Position numbers and translations under genes: made by a program
Origin: Candidatus Omnitrophota bacterium
GTDB lineage: Bacteria > Omnitrophota > Gorgyraeia > JACOVV01
Assembly (NCBI GenBank): GCA_016177145.1
Contig: JACOVV010000162.1
Coordinates: 1-10,581, forward strand
Direction of reading: 5' to 3'
Length of the DNA: 10,581 nucleotides
The notes under the pieces: model-generated
What the model saw: the letters and a program-made list of their open reading frames with translations, nothing else
What the model was told of the DNA's origin: nothing
The model's database searches: none
In this document: piece after piece, positions 1 through 7,626 of the stretch
How the letters are laid out: every line of letters starts with the position of its first letter
Position numbering within the stretch: position 1 is the first letter of the stretch

Positions 1-405
1 CGGGTGCGCCGCGCCGATGTGAGTCGAAGGAGCCATCGCCGCCACATGGCTGGCCAAGGTGATAAAAACCCCTGCTGAACCCCCTCTGGCCCCTTTGGGA
101 GTAATATAGACAACCACGGGAACCTTGGCGTTGAGAATTTTGCGGACAATGAGGTGAGTCGAGGTCATCAATCCGCCGGGAGTATCCAGTTGGATGATGA
201 CGGCTTGGGCTTGTTCCTGTTCCGCTTTTTCGATTCCCTGAATCAGGTAATCGGCAATGATTGGGTTGATGATTTGGTCATCAACGGTAAGAACGAAAAG
301 TAGGGGCAACCCTTGTGTTTGCCCTACAGAAGAGGTTCCCATGCAGAGCGTGGGAGCCAGATAAAAAAATAAAAAAACAATGTGACGGATAAAGAGACGT
401 GTCAT
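1..405 (-). CDS. NfeD-family membrane-associated serine protease (ClpP-class), N-terminal part, cut by window edge
   Basis: The 135 codons from ATG at 405 to the window edge encode the start of an NfeD/STOPP-type serine protease, a family that cleaves hydrophobic stretches of membrane-associated proteins such as stomatins. Residues 1-25 form a hydrophobic signal peptide or membrane anchor. The ClpP-like fold follows, with LDTPGG at 73-78 and the nucleophile block ARGGSAG, Ser110 being the presumed catalytic serine. The stretch ending THIGAAHP (128-135) is typical of the family. The catalytic lysine and C-terminal part lie outside the window. No Shine-Dalgarno precedes ATG 405; an in-frame ATG at 435 would add ten residues encoded inside a repeat, but 405 puts the signal peptide at the N-terminus. 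Residues about 26-36 are encoded by a palindromic repeat. Family assignment is confident; the exact start is not. Confidence 0.88.
   Translation of the reverse strand, partial: MTRLFIRHIVFLFFYLAPTLCMGTSSVGQTQGLPLLFVLTVDDQIINPIIADYLIQGIEKAEQEQAQAVIIQLDTPGGLMTSTHLIVRKILNAKVPVVVYITPKGARGGSAGVFITLASHVAAMAPSTHIGAAHP
300..328. repeat. Imperfect palindromic GTAGGGGC-type repeat inside nfeD coding sequence
   Basis: The arm gtaggggcaa (300-309) is mirrored by ttgccctac (319-327), with one base missing from the second arm and a nine-base centre. It shares GTAGGGGCA with the larger element at 409-486. It lies in frame within the protease gene, in the linker between the signal peptide and the first strand of the protease domain. 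That it is a dispersed repeat is inferred from these two local copies and from its resemblance to REP-like or MITE-like palindromes. Confidence 0.55.
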
Positions 406-408
406 TTT

Positions 409-486
409 TGTAGGGGCACACCATGATGCGCCCATTTTTTTAATGCGGGCAGACCCATTAGGGCGGGCAAAAGGCCCGCCCCTACA
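409..486. repeat. REP/MITE-like palindromic element between pepA and nfeD
   Basis: A 78-bp element is bounded by perfect 9-bp terminal inverted repeats, tgtaggggc at 409-417 and gcccctaca at 478-486. Inside is a GC-rich hairpin (gggcgggc at 461-468 pairing with gcccgccc at 474-481) and an A/T run at 434-443. It has no coding capacity of its own, as expected of a non-autonomous palindromic repeat. It stops three bases short of the nfeD start codon, so it occupies the place where that gene's ribosome binding site should be. Confidence 0.6.
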
Positions 487-495
487 TTGTGATCA

Positions 496-512
496 GGTAG
501 GCTCACCCTACC
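496..512. repeat. Small hairpin overlapping the pepA stop codon
   Basis: ggtagg (496-501) and cctacc (507-512) form a 6-bp stem with a 5-nt loop spanning the pepA TAG. No U-tract follows on the minus strand, so it is not a convincing intrinsic terminator. It may end or pause transcription weakly, or be a fragment of the neighbouring repeat family. Confidence 0.35.
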
Positions 513-2019
513 AATTCCTGATCGCCTCCACCAGCAAACGCACACCCACGCCAGAAGGGCCTGGATTCAGATAAGGATGCGAGTTCTTTTCTACCCAAGC
601 GGTACCGGCAATATCCAAATGAACCCACGGATAGTCACCCACGAATTCTTTTAAGAACATCGCTGCGGTAATAGTTCCCGCTCCGCGCGCTCCAACGTTC
701 TTGATATCGGCAACCTCGCTTTTGATCGCTTCAAAATACTCTTCCCAGAGAGGAAGCTCCCAAACTCTCTCGCCGGTTCTTTCTCCAGCTTCTTTAATTC
801 TGGCTTTCAGTGAATCATCGGTCCCCATCATGCCTATGGCTTCATGCCCTAACGCGACGACGCAAGCCCCCGTGAGTGTAGCCAGATCAATAATGGCTTT
901 CGGTTTGAAATTCTGCGCGTAAGCCAACGCGTCGGAAAGGATGAGCCGTCCTTCAGCGTCGGTGTTGAGTACTTCCACGTATTTACCGGAATAAGTCCTA
1001 ATGACGTCTCCCGGCCGTTGAGCGGCGCCGCTGGGCATATTTTCCACAAGAGGAATGATCCCGACAGCGCGCTGACGGACTTTAAGTTTTGCCAGGGCCT
1101 GAATAACGGCGATCACTACCGCTCCTCCTGACATGTCATATTTCATTTTCTCCATCCCCTCGCTCGGCTTGATCGAAATACCGCCGCTGTCGAAAGTTAC
1201 CCCTTTACCAACTAAGACAATGGGAGATTCTTTAACTCCCGCCGGCTGATATTCCAGAACGACGAAACGGGGGCGGTTTTCACTTCCCTGCGCTACCGCC
1301 AAAACAGCGTTCATCTTCTTCTGATGAAGCCAGCGCTCATCGCGTATCGTACAGCGAACCCCCATGCCGCGGGTCGCTTCCAAAGCAGCCCTGGCCATCG
1401 CCGCCGGTGTCATGACATTAGAAGGTTCATTGGAAAGAATCCTGGCAAGATTAGCGGATTCCGCCACAAGGCGGCCCCGGTTAACTCCTCGCTGGAGAGC
1501 TTGCCTGCTTGCCTTGAAAGCAGAACCGATGAAAGTGATCTCCTCCACCGTTTTTGTTTTTCCATCTCCGTTTTGACGGCTTTTGTATTTATCGAAAGAA
1601 AAATTGGCGAGCGAGGCCGCCTCCGCAAGCTGCTGAATAAAGTCCTCAATCGTCAGAGAGAGGTCCTTTTTAAAAAGGCACTCCATGGGAAAAGCGATTT
1701 TCTTCGCATTGCAGCGTCTTGCCGCTCTAACCGCGGCGCCGACAAACCCGCGGGCCCCCTTGATCTGATATTTATCTTCCTTTCCCATTCCTACCACAAG
1801 AAGCCAATGAAACGGCAGGCGGCCTGCCGTATACATGAGAAAGCTTTCCCCCTTTTTCCCCTTGAACGCGCCCTCCAGCAGTTTTCTGACGGCGCCGTTG
1901 AGCTTTTTATCGATCTGATGGATATCCCTCGCGCCTGCTTTTGTCTCTTCAAAAACAGCTACCGCCATTAAATCCGTTTTGGTATCAAGAATTGACTTCG
2001 CCTGGAATTGCGCTCTCAC
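508..2019 (-). CDS. pepA: Leucyl (cytosol) aminopeptidase, M17 family
   Basis: The 503-aa protein is a full-length M17 aminopeptidase, a cytosolic two-metal exopeptidase that removes N-terminal residues in peptide turnover. The variable N-terminal domain covers about 1-170 and the catalytic domain about 175-503. The family signature NTDAEGRL is at 352-359. By family knowledge the metal ligands are Lys272 or nearby Lys284, Asp277, Asp295, Asp354 and Glu356, with Lys272 and Arg358 as catalytic groups; all are present. The start is GTG at 2019, chosen because AAAGGAG lies seven bases upstream. Only 20-21 nt separate it from the upstream branching-enzyme stop, so it is probably the last gene of that transcript. 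Nothing ties a peptidase to glucan metabolism, so the link is likely operon convenience. Confidence 0.96.
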   Translation of the reverse strand: MRAQFQAKSILDTKTDLMAVAVFEETKAGARDIHQIDKKLNGAVRKLLEGAFKGKKGESFLMYTAGRLPFHWLLVVGMGKEDKYQIKGARGFVGAAVRAARRCNAKKIAFPMECLFKKDLSLTIEDFIQQLAEAASLANFSFDKYKSRQNGDGKTKTVEEITFIGSAFKASRQALQRGVNRGRLVAESANLARILSNEPSNVMTPAAMARAALEATRGMGVRCTIRDERWLHQKKMNAVLAVAQGSENRPRFVVLEYQPAGVKESPIVLVGKGVTFDSGGISIKPSEGMEKMKYDMSGGAVVIAVIQALAKLKVRQRAVGIIPLVENMPSGAAQRPGDVIRTYSGKYVEVLNTDAEGRLILSDALAYAQNFKPKAIIDLATLTGACVVALGHEAIGMMGTDDSLKARIKEAGERTGERVWELPLWEEYFEAIKSEVADIKNVGARGAGTITAAMFLKEFVGDYPWVHLDIAGTAWVEKNSHPYLNPGPSGVGVRLLVEAIRNW

Positions 2020-2040
2020 GTTGGTTCTCCTTTTTTTGAT

Positions 2041-3633
2041 TTAAGCCGCGTAGACCTGATAGTTAATGTCAGAAAAAATATTATCCACTGATTCCAAATG
2101 CGACAAATACGATTCGTTGATACGACGAACTTGGACCTGTTCGTATAAATTCTGGAAGCGTCCGATATGCTCCCTCAAGCGACGTCTCGCGTATTCAACG
2201 AATGTCCCTGTTTTTAAGATGAAAGCCCAATCACTGCTTTGCGCCAGCAGCAATTCCCGCGCCATTTGATTGAGTGTCCTGCGAATTAGATCATTGGAGG
2301 AAGATCTAGTAAATTCCGTCGCCAGTCCGATCATCCGTTCCGACATTTTATGGAGATGCCGGTAAATCCAGTCGTTGGAACCGTTGAGCCAGACTTCATT
2401 ATATCCCTTCCAGCCCCAGCTGGAATTTGAAGGCATCAATACTTGGTTTTTCCTAAACTGCTGCAGATATTCTCCAGGGGTTATTAACTGAAAAGTTTTC
2501 TGGTCATAGGCAATTTTTCTAAAAAGGTAATCCAACCATTCAGGCCCCTCAAACCACCAATGACCGAAAAGCTCGGCGTCATAAGGAGAAACAACTATAG
2601 GCGGCCGTCCCATAACTCTATAGAGATGTTCTATTTGTTTTTCGCGATTGAACATGAAATTCCCCGCATGCTCGGCGGCTCGTGAAAGAGCCGGCTCCCG
2701 CTGGTAGGGTTCCTTGGTCTCGGAATTTCCCGTAATCCGGTAGTATTTAATCCCTGTTGCGACACGGGTTCCATCGCCATTGAGATAAGGGCGTATGTAC
2801 TCATAATCCAGATCAAAACCGATGTCACGGTAAAATTCACGGTAGACGGAGGCCCCGGGGTATCCTTCTTTTGAACTCCAAACAGATCTGGAAGTTTCAA
2901 TATCCCTGCCAAAAACGGCGAGGCCCGAAGGAGTATAGCAGGGCGCGAATACGCCATAGCGAGGACGCGGAGAGCCAAAAAGAATCCCATGGCTGTCAAC
3001 AAACGTGTATCGAATACCCGCCTCGCTTAATAACGACTCCTGTTCCGGGTGGAATCCGCACTCAGGCAGCCACACCCCCCCCGGACGGAAACCGAAGGCT
3101 TTTTCAAAACGGTCTAATCCGATCTTTAACTGAGCCCTGGCAACGGAGGGGTAAGACTCCATTAGGGGAAGATAGCCGTGCGTCGCGCCGCAGGTAATCA
3201 ATTCCACACAGCCACTTTGATGGAGTTCAAGAAAAGCTCTCACTAAGTCTTTCCCATACTGATGAACGAACATTTCTCTGTTTCTCAAGAACCGGCTATG
3301 ATAGAAACTGGCCAGGCGATGGAATTCCGGTTGAGACTGGGTTCGGTGTTTTTCGCGCTCCGCCAATTCGATTAAACGGTCAAGATGACGGACGTACCGA
3401 TCCTGCAATAGGGAATCCTGCAACATTGAAATTAATGTGGGACTTAGCGAGAGAGTTATGCGAAAAGGAATACTTTCCTGGACCAATTTGTTAAAAACAT
3501 CGATCAAAGGAAGATACGTTTCGTTGATGGCCTCGTAGAGCCAGTCTTCTTCTAAGAAATCCTCATGTTCAGGATGCCTCACGTAAGGAAGATGCGCGTG
3601 CAGAACTATCGCCAGAAATCCTTTAGGAAACAT
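2041..3633 (-). CDS. GH57 1,4-alpha-glucan branching enzyme
   Basis: This 530-aa protein matches the GH57 branching enzyme group (TK1436/TTHA1902 type), which introduces alpha-1,6 branches into glycogen-like polymer in the cytoplasm. HAHLPYVRHPE at 12-22 is the first conserved region. WLPECGF at 188-194 carries the expected nucleophile Glu191, and YDAELFGHWWFEGP at 351-364 carries the acid/base Asp352. The helical C-terminal domain includes SSWGWKGYNEVWLNG, typical of this group. The reading frame stays open to an ATG at 3765, but homology begins at MFPKGFLAIV, so ATG 3633 was chosen, with AGG six bases upstream. It overlaps the end of the DUF4912 gene by 11 bp, suggesting translational coupling. 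No glycogen synthase is in the window. Function is well supported; branching rather than another GH57 activity is inferred from overall likeness. Confidence 0.92.
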   Translation of the reverse strand: MFPKGFLAIVLHAHLPYVRHPEHEDFLEEDWLYEAINETYLPLIDVFNKLVQESIPFRITLSLSPTLISMLQDSLLQDRYVRHLDRLIELAEREKHRTQSQPEFHRLASFYHSRFLRNREMFVHQYGKDLVRAFLELHQSGCVELITCGATHGYLPLMESYPSVARAQLKIGLDRFEKAFGFRPGGVWLPECGFHPEQESLLSEAGIRYTFVDSHGILFGSPRPRYGVFAPCYTPSGLAVFGRDIETSRSVWSSKEGYPGASVYREFYRDIGFDLDYEYIRPYLNGDGTRVATGIKYYRITGNSETKEPYQREPALSRAAEHAGNFMFNREKQIEHLYRVMGRPPIVVSPYDAELFGHWWFEGPEWLDYLFRKIAYDQKTFQLITPGEYLQQFRKNQVLMPSNSSWGWKGYNEVWLNGSNDWIYRHLHKMSERMIGLATEFTRSSSNDLIRRTLNQMARELLLAQSSDWAFILKTGTFVEYARRRLREHIGRFQNLYEQVQVRRINESYLSHLESVDNIFSDINYQVYAA

Positions 3634-4288
3634 GTTGTCCTGCCTTCTGTTGCAGGAAGTATTCCCGGTCTTCCATGTGGCTGCTTCCGATGCCAAACCC
3701 GCCGGACAAAGCAAAAATTTCCCAGTATTCCTCTCCCAGGCACTTCCATTGTTCGTCGATAACACCCGACATGCCGAATCGAGGCGTTTTGACCTTGTTG
3801 GATCTCGCTAAAGGATGAAACGAACGATCGTTGGCGACGATCCCTATCTCCACGTAATAAAAATGGTCATGTTCCACTTGAAGATACCAATTATTCGCCG
3901 CTTGCGTTAATAGGATGTCCTCTCTTATCTTAACGGGAAAACCGGAGGATTCTTCGTAAAGCCGCAGAACCCATTTTTCAACAGATAAACCCCGTTGTTT
4001 TAACTGCTGTTCTTTCCGGGACGTTCGCTCTGAAGAAAGTTCCCAGTACGCATGCAAATACCAGGGATCACGCACCTGAAGCACGATTTTATGATCACCG
4101 TAATTCTGGGGAATAATTGTCCGTTCCGATAGAGTCATCAGAGAAGGAGGGGCGATTTCAAAAACAGGAGTTTTTCCCTGGGCGAAGAAAGTCGCGGCGG
4201 CCTTGACTTTGTTTTTCCTGATCACTCGCTGTTTTTTGGCGCGCGGTTTTCTAACCGGTTTCTTCCTGCGGTTTAACCGGGGCGGCAT
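3623..4288 (-). CDS. DUF4912 domain protein, glucan-module accessory
   Basis: The 221-aa protein begins with a very basic tail (about 18 Lys/Arg in residues 1-30). A DUF4912 domain follows at about 55-185: HKIVLQVRDPWYLHAYWE (66-83) and the late ARSNKVKTPRFG (161-172) are characteristic. Aromatic residues are abundant, as in small carbohydrate-binding beta domains, but no catalytic residues are recognisable. The family's biochemical role is not known to me; it is often found beside GH57 enzymes, and here it lies between two and overlaps the second. I infer a glucan-binding or scaffolding partner of the branching enzyme. The start at ATG 4288 has AAAGGAG six bases upstream and a good promoter at 4334-4363. 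The C-terminal 30 residues look unstructured. Confidence 0.85.
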   Translation of the reverse strand: MPPRLNRRKKPVRKPRAKKQRVIRKNKVKAAATFFAQGKTPVFEIAPPSLMTLSERTIIPQNYGDHKIVLQVRDPWYLHAYWELSSERTSRKEQQLKQRGLSVEKWVLRLYEESSGFPVKIREDILLTQAANNWYLQVEHDHFYYVEIGIVANDRSFHPLARSNKVKTPRFGMSGVIDEQWKCLGEEYWEIFALSGGFGIGSSHMEDREYFLQQKAGQHVS

Positions 4289-4333
4289 AGTTTACTCCTT
4301 TCTCAACACAAATTACACGAAGTATTTAAATTG

Positions 4334-4363
4334 ATTGTAACACTCTCGGCAAAGCAGCGTCAA
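4334..4363 (-). promoter_or_regulatory. Sigma-70 promoter for DUF4912-branching enzyme-pepA
   Basis: On the minus strand TTGACG (4363-4358) is followed after 18 bp by TACAAT (4339-4334), each one mismatch from consensus. Transcription should begin near 4327, giving a leader of about 40 nt with AAAGGAG before the ATG at 4288. The 90-nt gap after the first GH57 gene supports a separate transcription unit. It shares the 11-mer TGATTGTAACA (4332-4342) with the porin promoter. Confidence 0.75.
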
Positions 4364-4378
4364 GGTGAACAACGCCAA

Positions 4379-6061
4379 TCATGAACTTTTATGCATCGTT
4401 GAGTAGTTGTTGCCGCTGGTTGAAGAGGATGTCTCCGGCTGGCAGATGGGAATAGAGAGCCATTCAGGTATTTCCTGGCCGCTGTATTGATAAACCATGG
4501 CCAAATAGTGACGATAGAGTTTGTCAAAGACCTCTTTGTAAGGGGTAAAATGGGTATTTCCATACCACCAGTTCCAATCACTCCCCTGGGCCATGGCTAA
4601 CGCTCTCCAAGCCAGCCCTATTGTAGTGGGTACCGTTTCCAGCCGTTCAAGATCTCTCCGCGCCCAAGCAAGGTAATCCCAAGAAAGGTTTTTCTCTTTG
4701 TCGCCGATCCATACATTAAAATTACCATCGATCCAGGAACCTGGCTTCAGCGCTCTTAGAGCTTTTTGAGCCGGGAATTTCTGGAGGTATTCGGAAGGAG
4801 TAGTTGTAATGACCTCCTCCCCCATTTTGCTCAAACGGCCATAGAAAGCCCGTAGAAAATCAGCTCCGTCGTTCGGGTAATACTCCCACGCATTTTCCCC
4901 ATCCAGGATAAGGGTTGCTAGGTAAGGTTGTTGTGAACCTTTTTTAGCAAGATAGTGTTGAATATTTTTAAGATGATTTATTAAATTCTCAGCCGCTTTT
5001 TCCGCCGGCCATCGGGAATAAGTAAATCCTATCAGGTCCGAAAGATTATGATCGCGGAAAAGAATCGCCATGGAATCCGACGGTTTTGGACAACGATAAG
5101 GACGATATAAGAGATGAGCCGTTCTTCTTTTTTGAAGTGAGTTGAATAAAACCTGTTCGTCACTGGCAATCCATTGGAACCCTTCATTGGCAATAAAAGG
5201 AAGAATCGCCTGGCTGACGGACCCCTCCGATGGCCAAAATCCCCTGGGGTTAGTGCCGAAAACTTCCCTGTAGCGGTTCACCGCCGACTCAATCTGCCAT
5301 CGCGCGTCTTCAGGATGCTGAAATATTTCTTTTGGCATTGAAACCGCCGGGAACGCTTCTTTCGCGGCTGAAACGTCATATAACAACGGGAGAATGGGAT
5401 GATAGTAAGGACTGACGCTGACTTCAATGCGGTTTTCTTGTTGGAATCTTCTGTAGGCGGGTAAAATTCTTTTGACAAGTTCTATCTGAATCTCCAACAG
5501 ACGGCACTTCTCTTGTTCCGTGAATTGTTCTCCTTTTTTCACTAATTTTTTTAAGAACGAATCGCCGCCGCGGTATTTTGGGTCTACCCAAGCCAGATTA
5601 AACCACACCTGCAGGTCTCGAAAATCCTGCGATGTAAAGATGCTTGACAAACGGATAGTTTCAGAATGCTGTTTTGCTATTTGATTTTTTTCGTACAATT
5701 CAAAATAACGCCAATAGGGCTGAATCATTCCTTCAAGATTCGCTTGAAAGAAATGATCTAAGATAAAATGTTTTTCAAGTTCCGTCAGATGATCGGCATC
5801 CTTGTAGGATAACTCCAAATAGGCGTCGGCGTCTTTGGGCCTTTGTGAATAGAGTTCCAATTGATCCATCAGTGAGGGGACTAAATTAAAGGTTACCTTA
5901 ACGCCGTGGAACTCTGAGAGAATTTCTACCATGTCCAAATAATCTTTACAAGCGTGAAGGCGGACCCAAGGCAGTATCATCTTCCCGCTCGTAAGATCCA
6001 GGTAGGAAGGTTGGTGCATGTGCCAAACAATGGCCAGATAAAGGGGTCGTGTCATTGTCAT
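4379..6061 (-). CDS. GH57 glycoside hydrolase (COG1449-like alpha-amylase/glucanotransferase group)
   Basis: The 560-aa protein is a second, distinct GH57 enzyme. HMHQP at 14-18 is the first GH57 region and PWVRLHACKDYLDM (31-44) is typical of the COG1449 amylase-like group. GFWPSEG at 274-280 offers Glu279 as nucleophile, and LDGENAWEYY at 386-395 offers Asp387 as acid/base. AQGSDWNWWYG at 491-501 is a late conserved block. The last 20 residues are Ser/Thr-rich and probably disordered. No signal peptide is seen, so it acts in the cytoplasm, most likely on alpha-1,4-glucan, but hydrolysis versus transfer cannot be told from sequence. ATG 6061 or ATG 6055 must be the start since homology begins within ten residues. 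No Shine-Dalgarno is visible and the porin terminator ends about 10 nt upstream. Confidence 0.9.
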   Translation of the reverse strand: MTMTRPLYLAIVWHMHQPSYLDLTSGKMILPWVRLHACKDYLDMVEILSEFHGVKVTFNLVPSLMDQLELYSQRPKDADAYLELSYKDADHLTELEKHFILDHFFQANLEGMIQPYWRYFELYEKNQIAKQHSETIRLSSIFTSQDFRDLQVWFNLAWVDPKYRGGDSFLKKLVKKGEQFTEQEKCRLLEIQIELVKRILPAYRRFQQENRIEVSVSPYYHPILPLLYDVSAAKEAFPAVSMPKEIFQHPEDARWQIESAVNRYREVFGTNPRGFWPSEGSVSQAILPFIANEGFQWIASDEQVLFNSLQKRRTAHLLYRPYRCPKPSDSMAILFRDHNLSDLIGFTYSRWPAEKAAENLINHLKNIQHYLAKKGSQQPYLATLILDGENAWEYYPNDGADFLRAFYGRLSKMGEEVITTTPSEYLQKFPAQKALRALKPGSWIDGNFNVWIGDKEKNLSWDYLAWARRDLERLETVPTTIGLAWRALAMAQGSDWNWWYGNTHFTPYKEVFDKLYRHYLAMVYQYSGQEIPEWLSIPICQPETSSSTSGNNYSTMHKSS

Positions 6062-6070
6062 GAGTTCTAT

Positions 6071-6108
6071 AAAAAAACCCCCGAGGGTTTTGGCCCTCGA
6101 GGGTTTTT
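6071..6108 (-). terminator. Intrinsic terminator of the porin gene
   Basis: Arms 6094-6108 and 6073-6087 form a 15-bp stem with a single G-T wobble and a six-base loop (6088-6093). The last stem bases plus two more make a run of seven U on the minus transcript (6077-6071). It begins 12 nt after the porin stop. The symmetry of the A/T ends means it could also stop plus-strand transcription. It ends only about 10 nt before the next gene's start codon. Confidence 0.9.
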
Positions 6109-6120
6109 CAACAGCACGAT

Positions 6121-7626
6121 TTAGAACACCACAGAAACAGTCCCTGCTATTTCACTAGCAGTGTCGTTGCTCTTGTTGGCTGCGGTTGTCTGTCCATCAT
6201 AGTAATTGCCAGGCAGAAACCACGCGGTCAAAAGACCCAGCTTCACATCTTCTGTGTAGTCGTAGGTCAATTGGAAATCAACTTCGTCTCCCGCATGATC
6301 ATCTCTTCCGGCCAGAGGTTTCTCATCAAACCAGGCCCTGATCCAGGATAACTCGGCTTTCAAGCTATCCAATGGCTTGGCGCTGGTGAACACCCTCAAC
6401 AGCTGTCGGTTGGTGCCGGCAGCCGTATCATTTGGATCTTGGGTGCCATAGAGGCCTTGACCATGGAAACCGCCTAAGAAACTGCCGATGGCTCCACCAC
6501 GGAAAAGACTGGTGTAGACAGGATCCCACGCTTCAAAATCCTCATTATTGTTATCCGTAGCGCTTGGGATTTCCTCTCCTGAATACCAGGTCCATCCAAG
6601 ACCTAAGGTAGGCGCATAGACTGTGTCGAAAGCATATTCTCCCGCGACATCAGATCCCCACGCCTTTCGATCTCTGGAATAAGGATAGGTGCCTTGCGCA
6701 GGCCCGCCATCTTGAACCTTATCCCGGATTTCACCTGTCTGGTGAGCAATTTCAGCGCTTAGGTTTAAGCGGCTGATCGGTTCCAAACTCCCACGAAGAC
6801 CAATCGTATGAACTTCGTTCTCTTCGTAGTTGCGACCATTGGTCTGGCCCGTTGGAGTCGGGAAGGTCTGATTCCACGCTTCATCATCCTTCCAGAACCA
6901 GTACGCTTCAGCTTCCGCATTCAAGGAGCCAAACTTATATCCCAAGTTCGCGCCCCACAGAGTTGCGTCCGCATTGTTTTTTACCGTTTCACTCACCTTA
7001 GCCGCAATAAGATCAATGGTCAGAGGATTAAAATCCAATGTTCCTCTAATGGCACTGAAATTATTGAGCAAGCTGTACTCCCTAGCCCCTTGGAATCCAA
7101 CACCTGCTCCAGCAGCGCTTCCTCCCACAGCGACATTATTACCCCCATCCCCATTCGCCGCTGTTCCGGAAGAAATACCGCCGCTCGGATCTGCGAGAAG
7201 CCCAGGGCCCACGATAAATCCGTTCCCGAATTTCAACGGCTGTAATCCTACGGTCACGGTTAAAGGAGAATAGAAAAACTCCTTTAAGGTAACGTAGGAC
7301 GAATACAAATCAATATCTCCAGCGCCTGCCGTCGTCCCCTCATAAGCCCATAACCTCTGGTTAGAGAGTCCCACTTCAGCGGAGACATTGTCCGTTAAAT
7401 CCGCATTGATCCCCACATGCGTGAAAGAAGCGGTAAAGCTGTTGTCATCGGCTGTCCCGTTGGCAACATTGCCGCTTGTCGCATCTTTGAGGTCAAAGTT
7501 GGACTTATAGAAGCTCCGAGTCGTGATATCACCACTCACTTTGACGTTTTGCACTTCGGCAAATGCTGGATAAGCCAATCCCAGCGCTAATGCCACAGCG
7601 CAAATCATTTTGAAGGTTTGTTTCAT
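6121..7626 (-). CDS. Outer-membrane beta-barrel porin (alginate-export-like)
   Basis: The 501-aa protein starts with a clear signal peptide (basic MKQTFK, hydrophobic core, cleavage likely after AFA at 21-23). The mature part consists of alternating amphipathic segments with aromatic girdles and Asp/Asn/Gly-rich loops, and ends VSVVF, with the C-terminal Phe expected of barrels inserted by the BAM machinery. AWDPVYTSLFRGGAIG in the second half resembles AlgE-type export proteins. A Gly/Ala/Asn-rich stretch near residues 145-180 is probably a long external loop. The likely role is a general or solute-specific channel; the substrate is unknown. AAAGGAGG lies six bases before ATG 7626, predicting high expression. 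It has its own promoter, long leader and strong terminator, so it is a single-gene unit. Confidence 0.85.
   Translation of the reverse strand: MKQTFKMICAVALALGLAYPAFAEVQNVKVSGDITTRSFYKSNFDLKDATSGNVANGTADDNSFTASFTHVGINADLTDNVSAEVGLSNQRLWAYEGTTAGAGDIDLYSSYVTLKEFFYSPLTVTVGLQPLKFGNGFIVGPGLLADPSGGISSGTAANGDGGNNVAVGGSAAGAGVGFQGAREYSLLNNFSAIRGTLDFNPLTIDLIAAKVSETVKNNADATLWGANLGYKFGSLNAEAEAYWFWKDDEAWNQTFPTPTGQTNGRNYEENEVHTIGLRGSLEPISRLNLSAEIAHQTGEIRDKVQDGGPAQGTYPYSRDRKAWGSDVAGEYAFDTVYAPTLGLGWTWYSGEEIPSATDNNNEDFEAWDPVYTSLFRGGAIGSFLGGFHGQGLYGTQDPNDTAAGTNRQLLRVFTSAKPLDSLKAELSWIRAWFDEKPLAGRDDHAGDEVDFQLTYDYTEDVKLGLLTAWFLPGNYYDGQTTAANKSNDTASEIAGTVSVVF

Noticed and set aside
1324..1971. Plus-strand open frame of 215 codons opposite pepA
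   Set aside because: It lies wholly antisense to a clearly real aminopeptidase, has no recognisable domain and no ribosome binding site. The same holds for the other plus-strand frames in the window.
2631..3002. Minus-strand frame of 123 codons inside the branching enzyme
   Set aside because: It is an alternate-frame shadow of conserved GH57 catalytic sequence.
3634..3765. Extended N-terminus for the branching enzyme from ATG 3765
   Set aside because: The extra 44 residues come from DUF4912 coding sequence in another frame and GH57 homology begins at ATG 3633.
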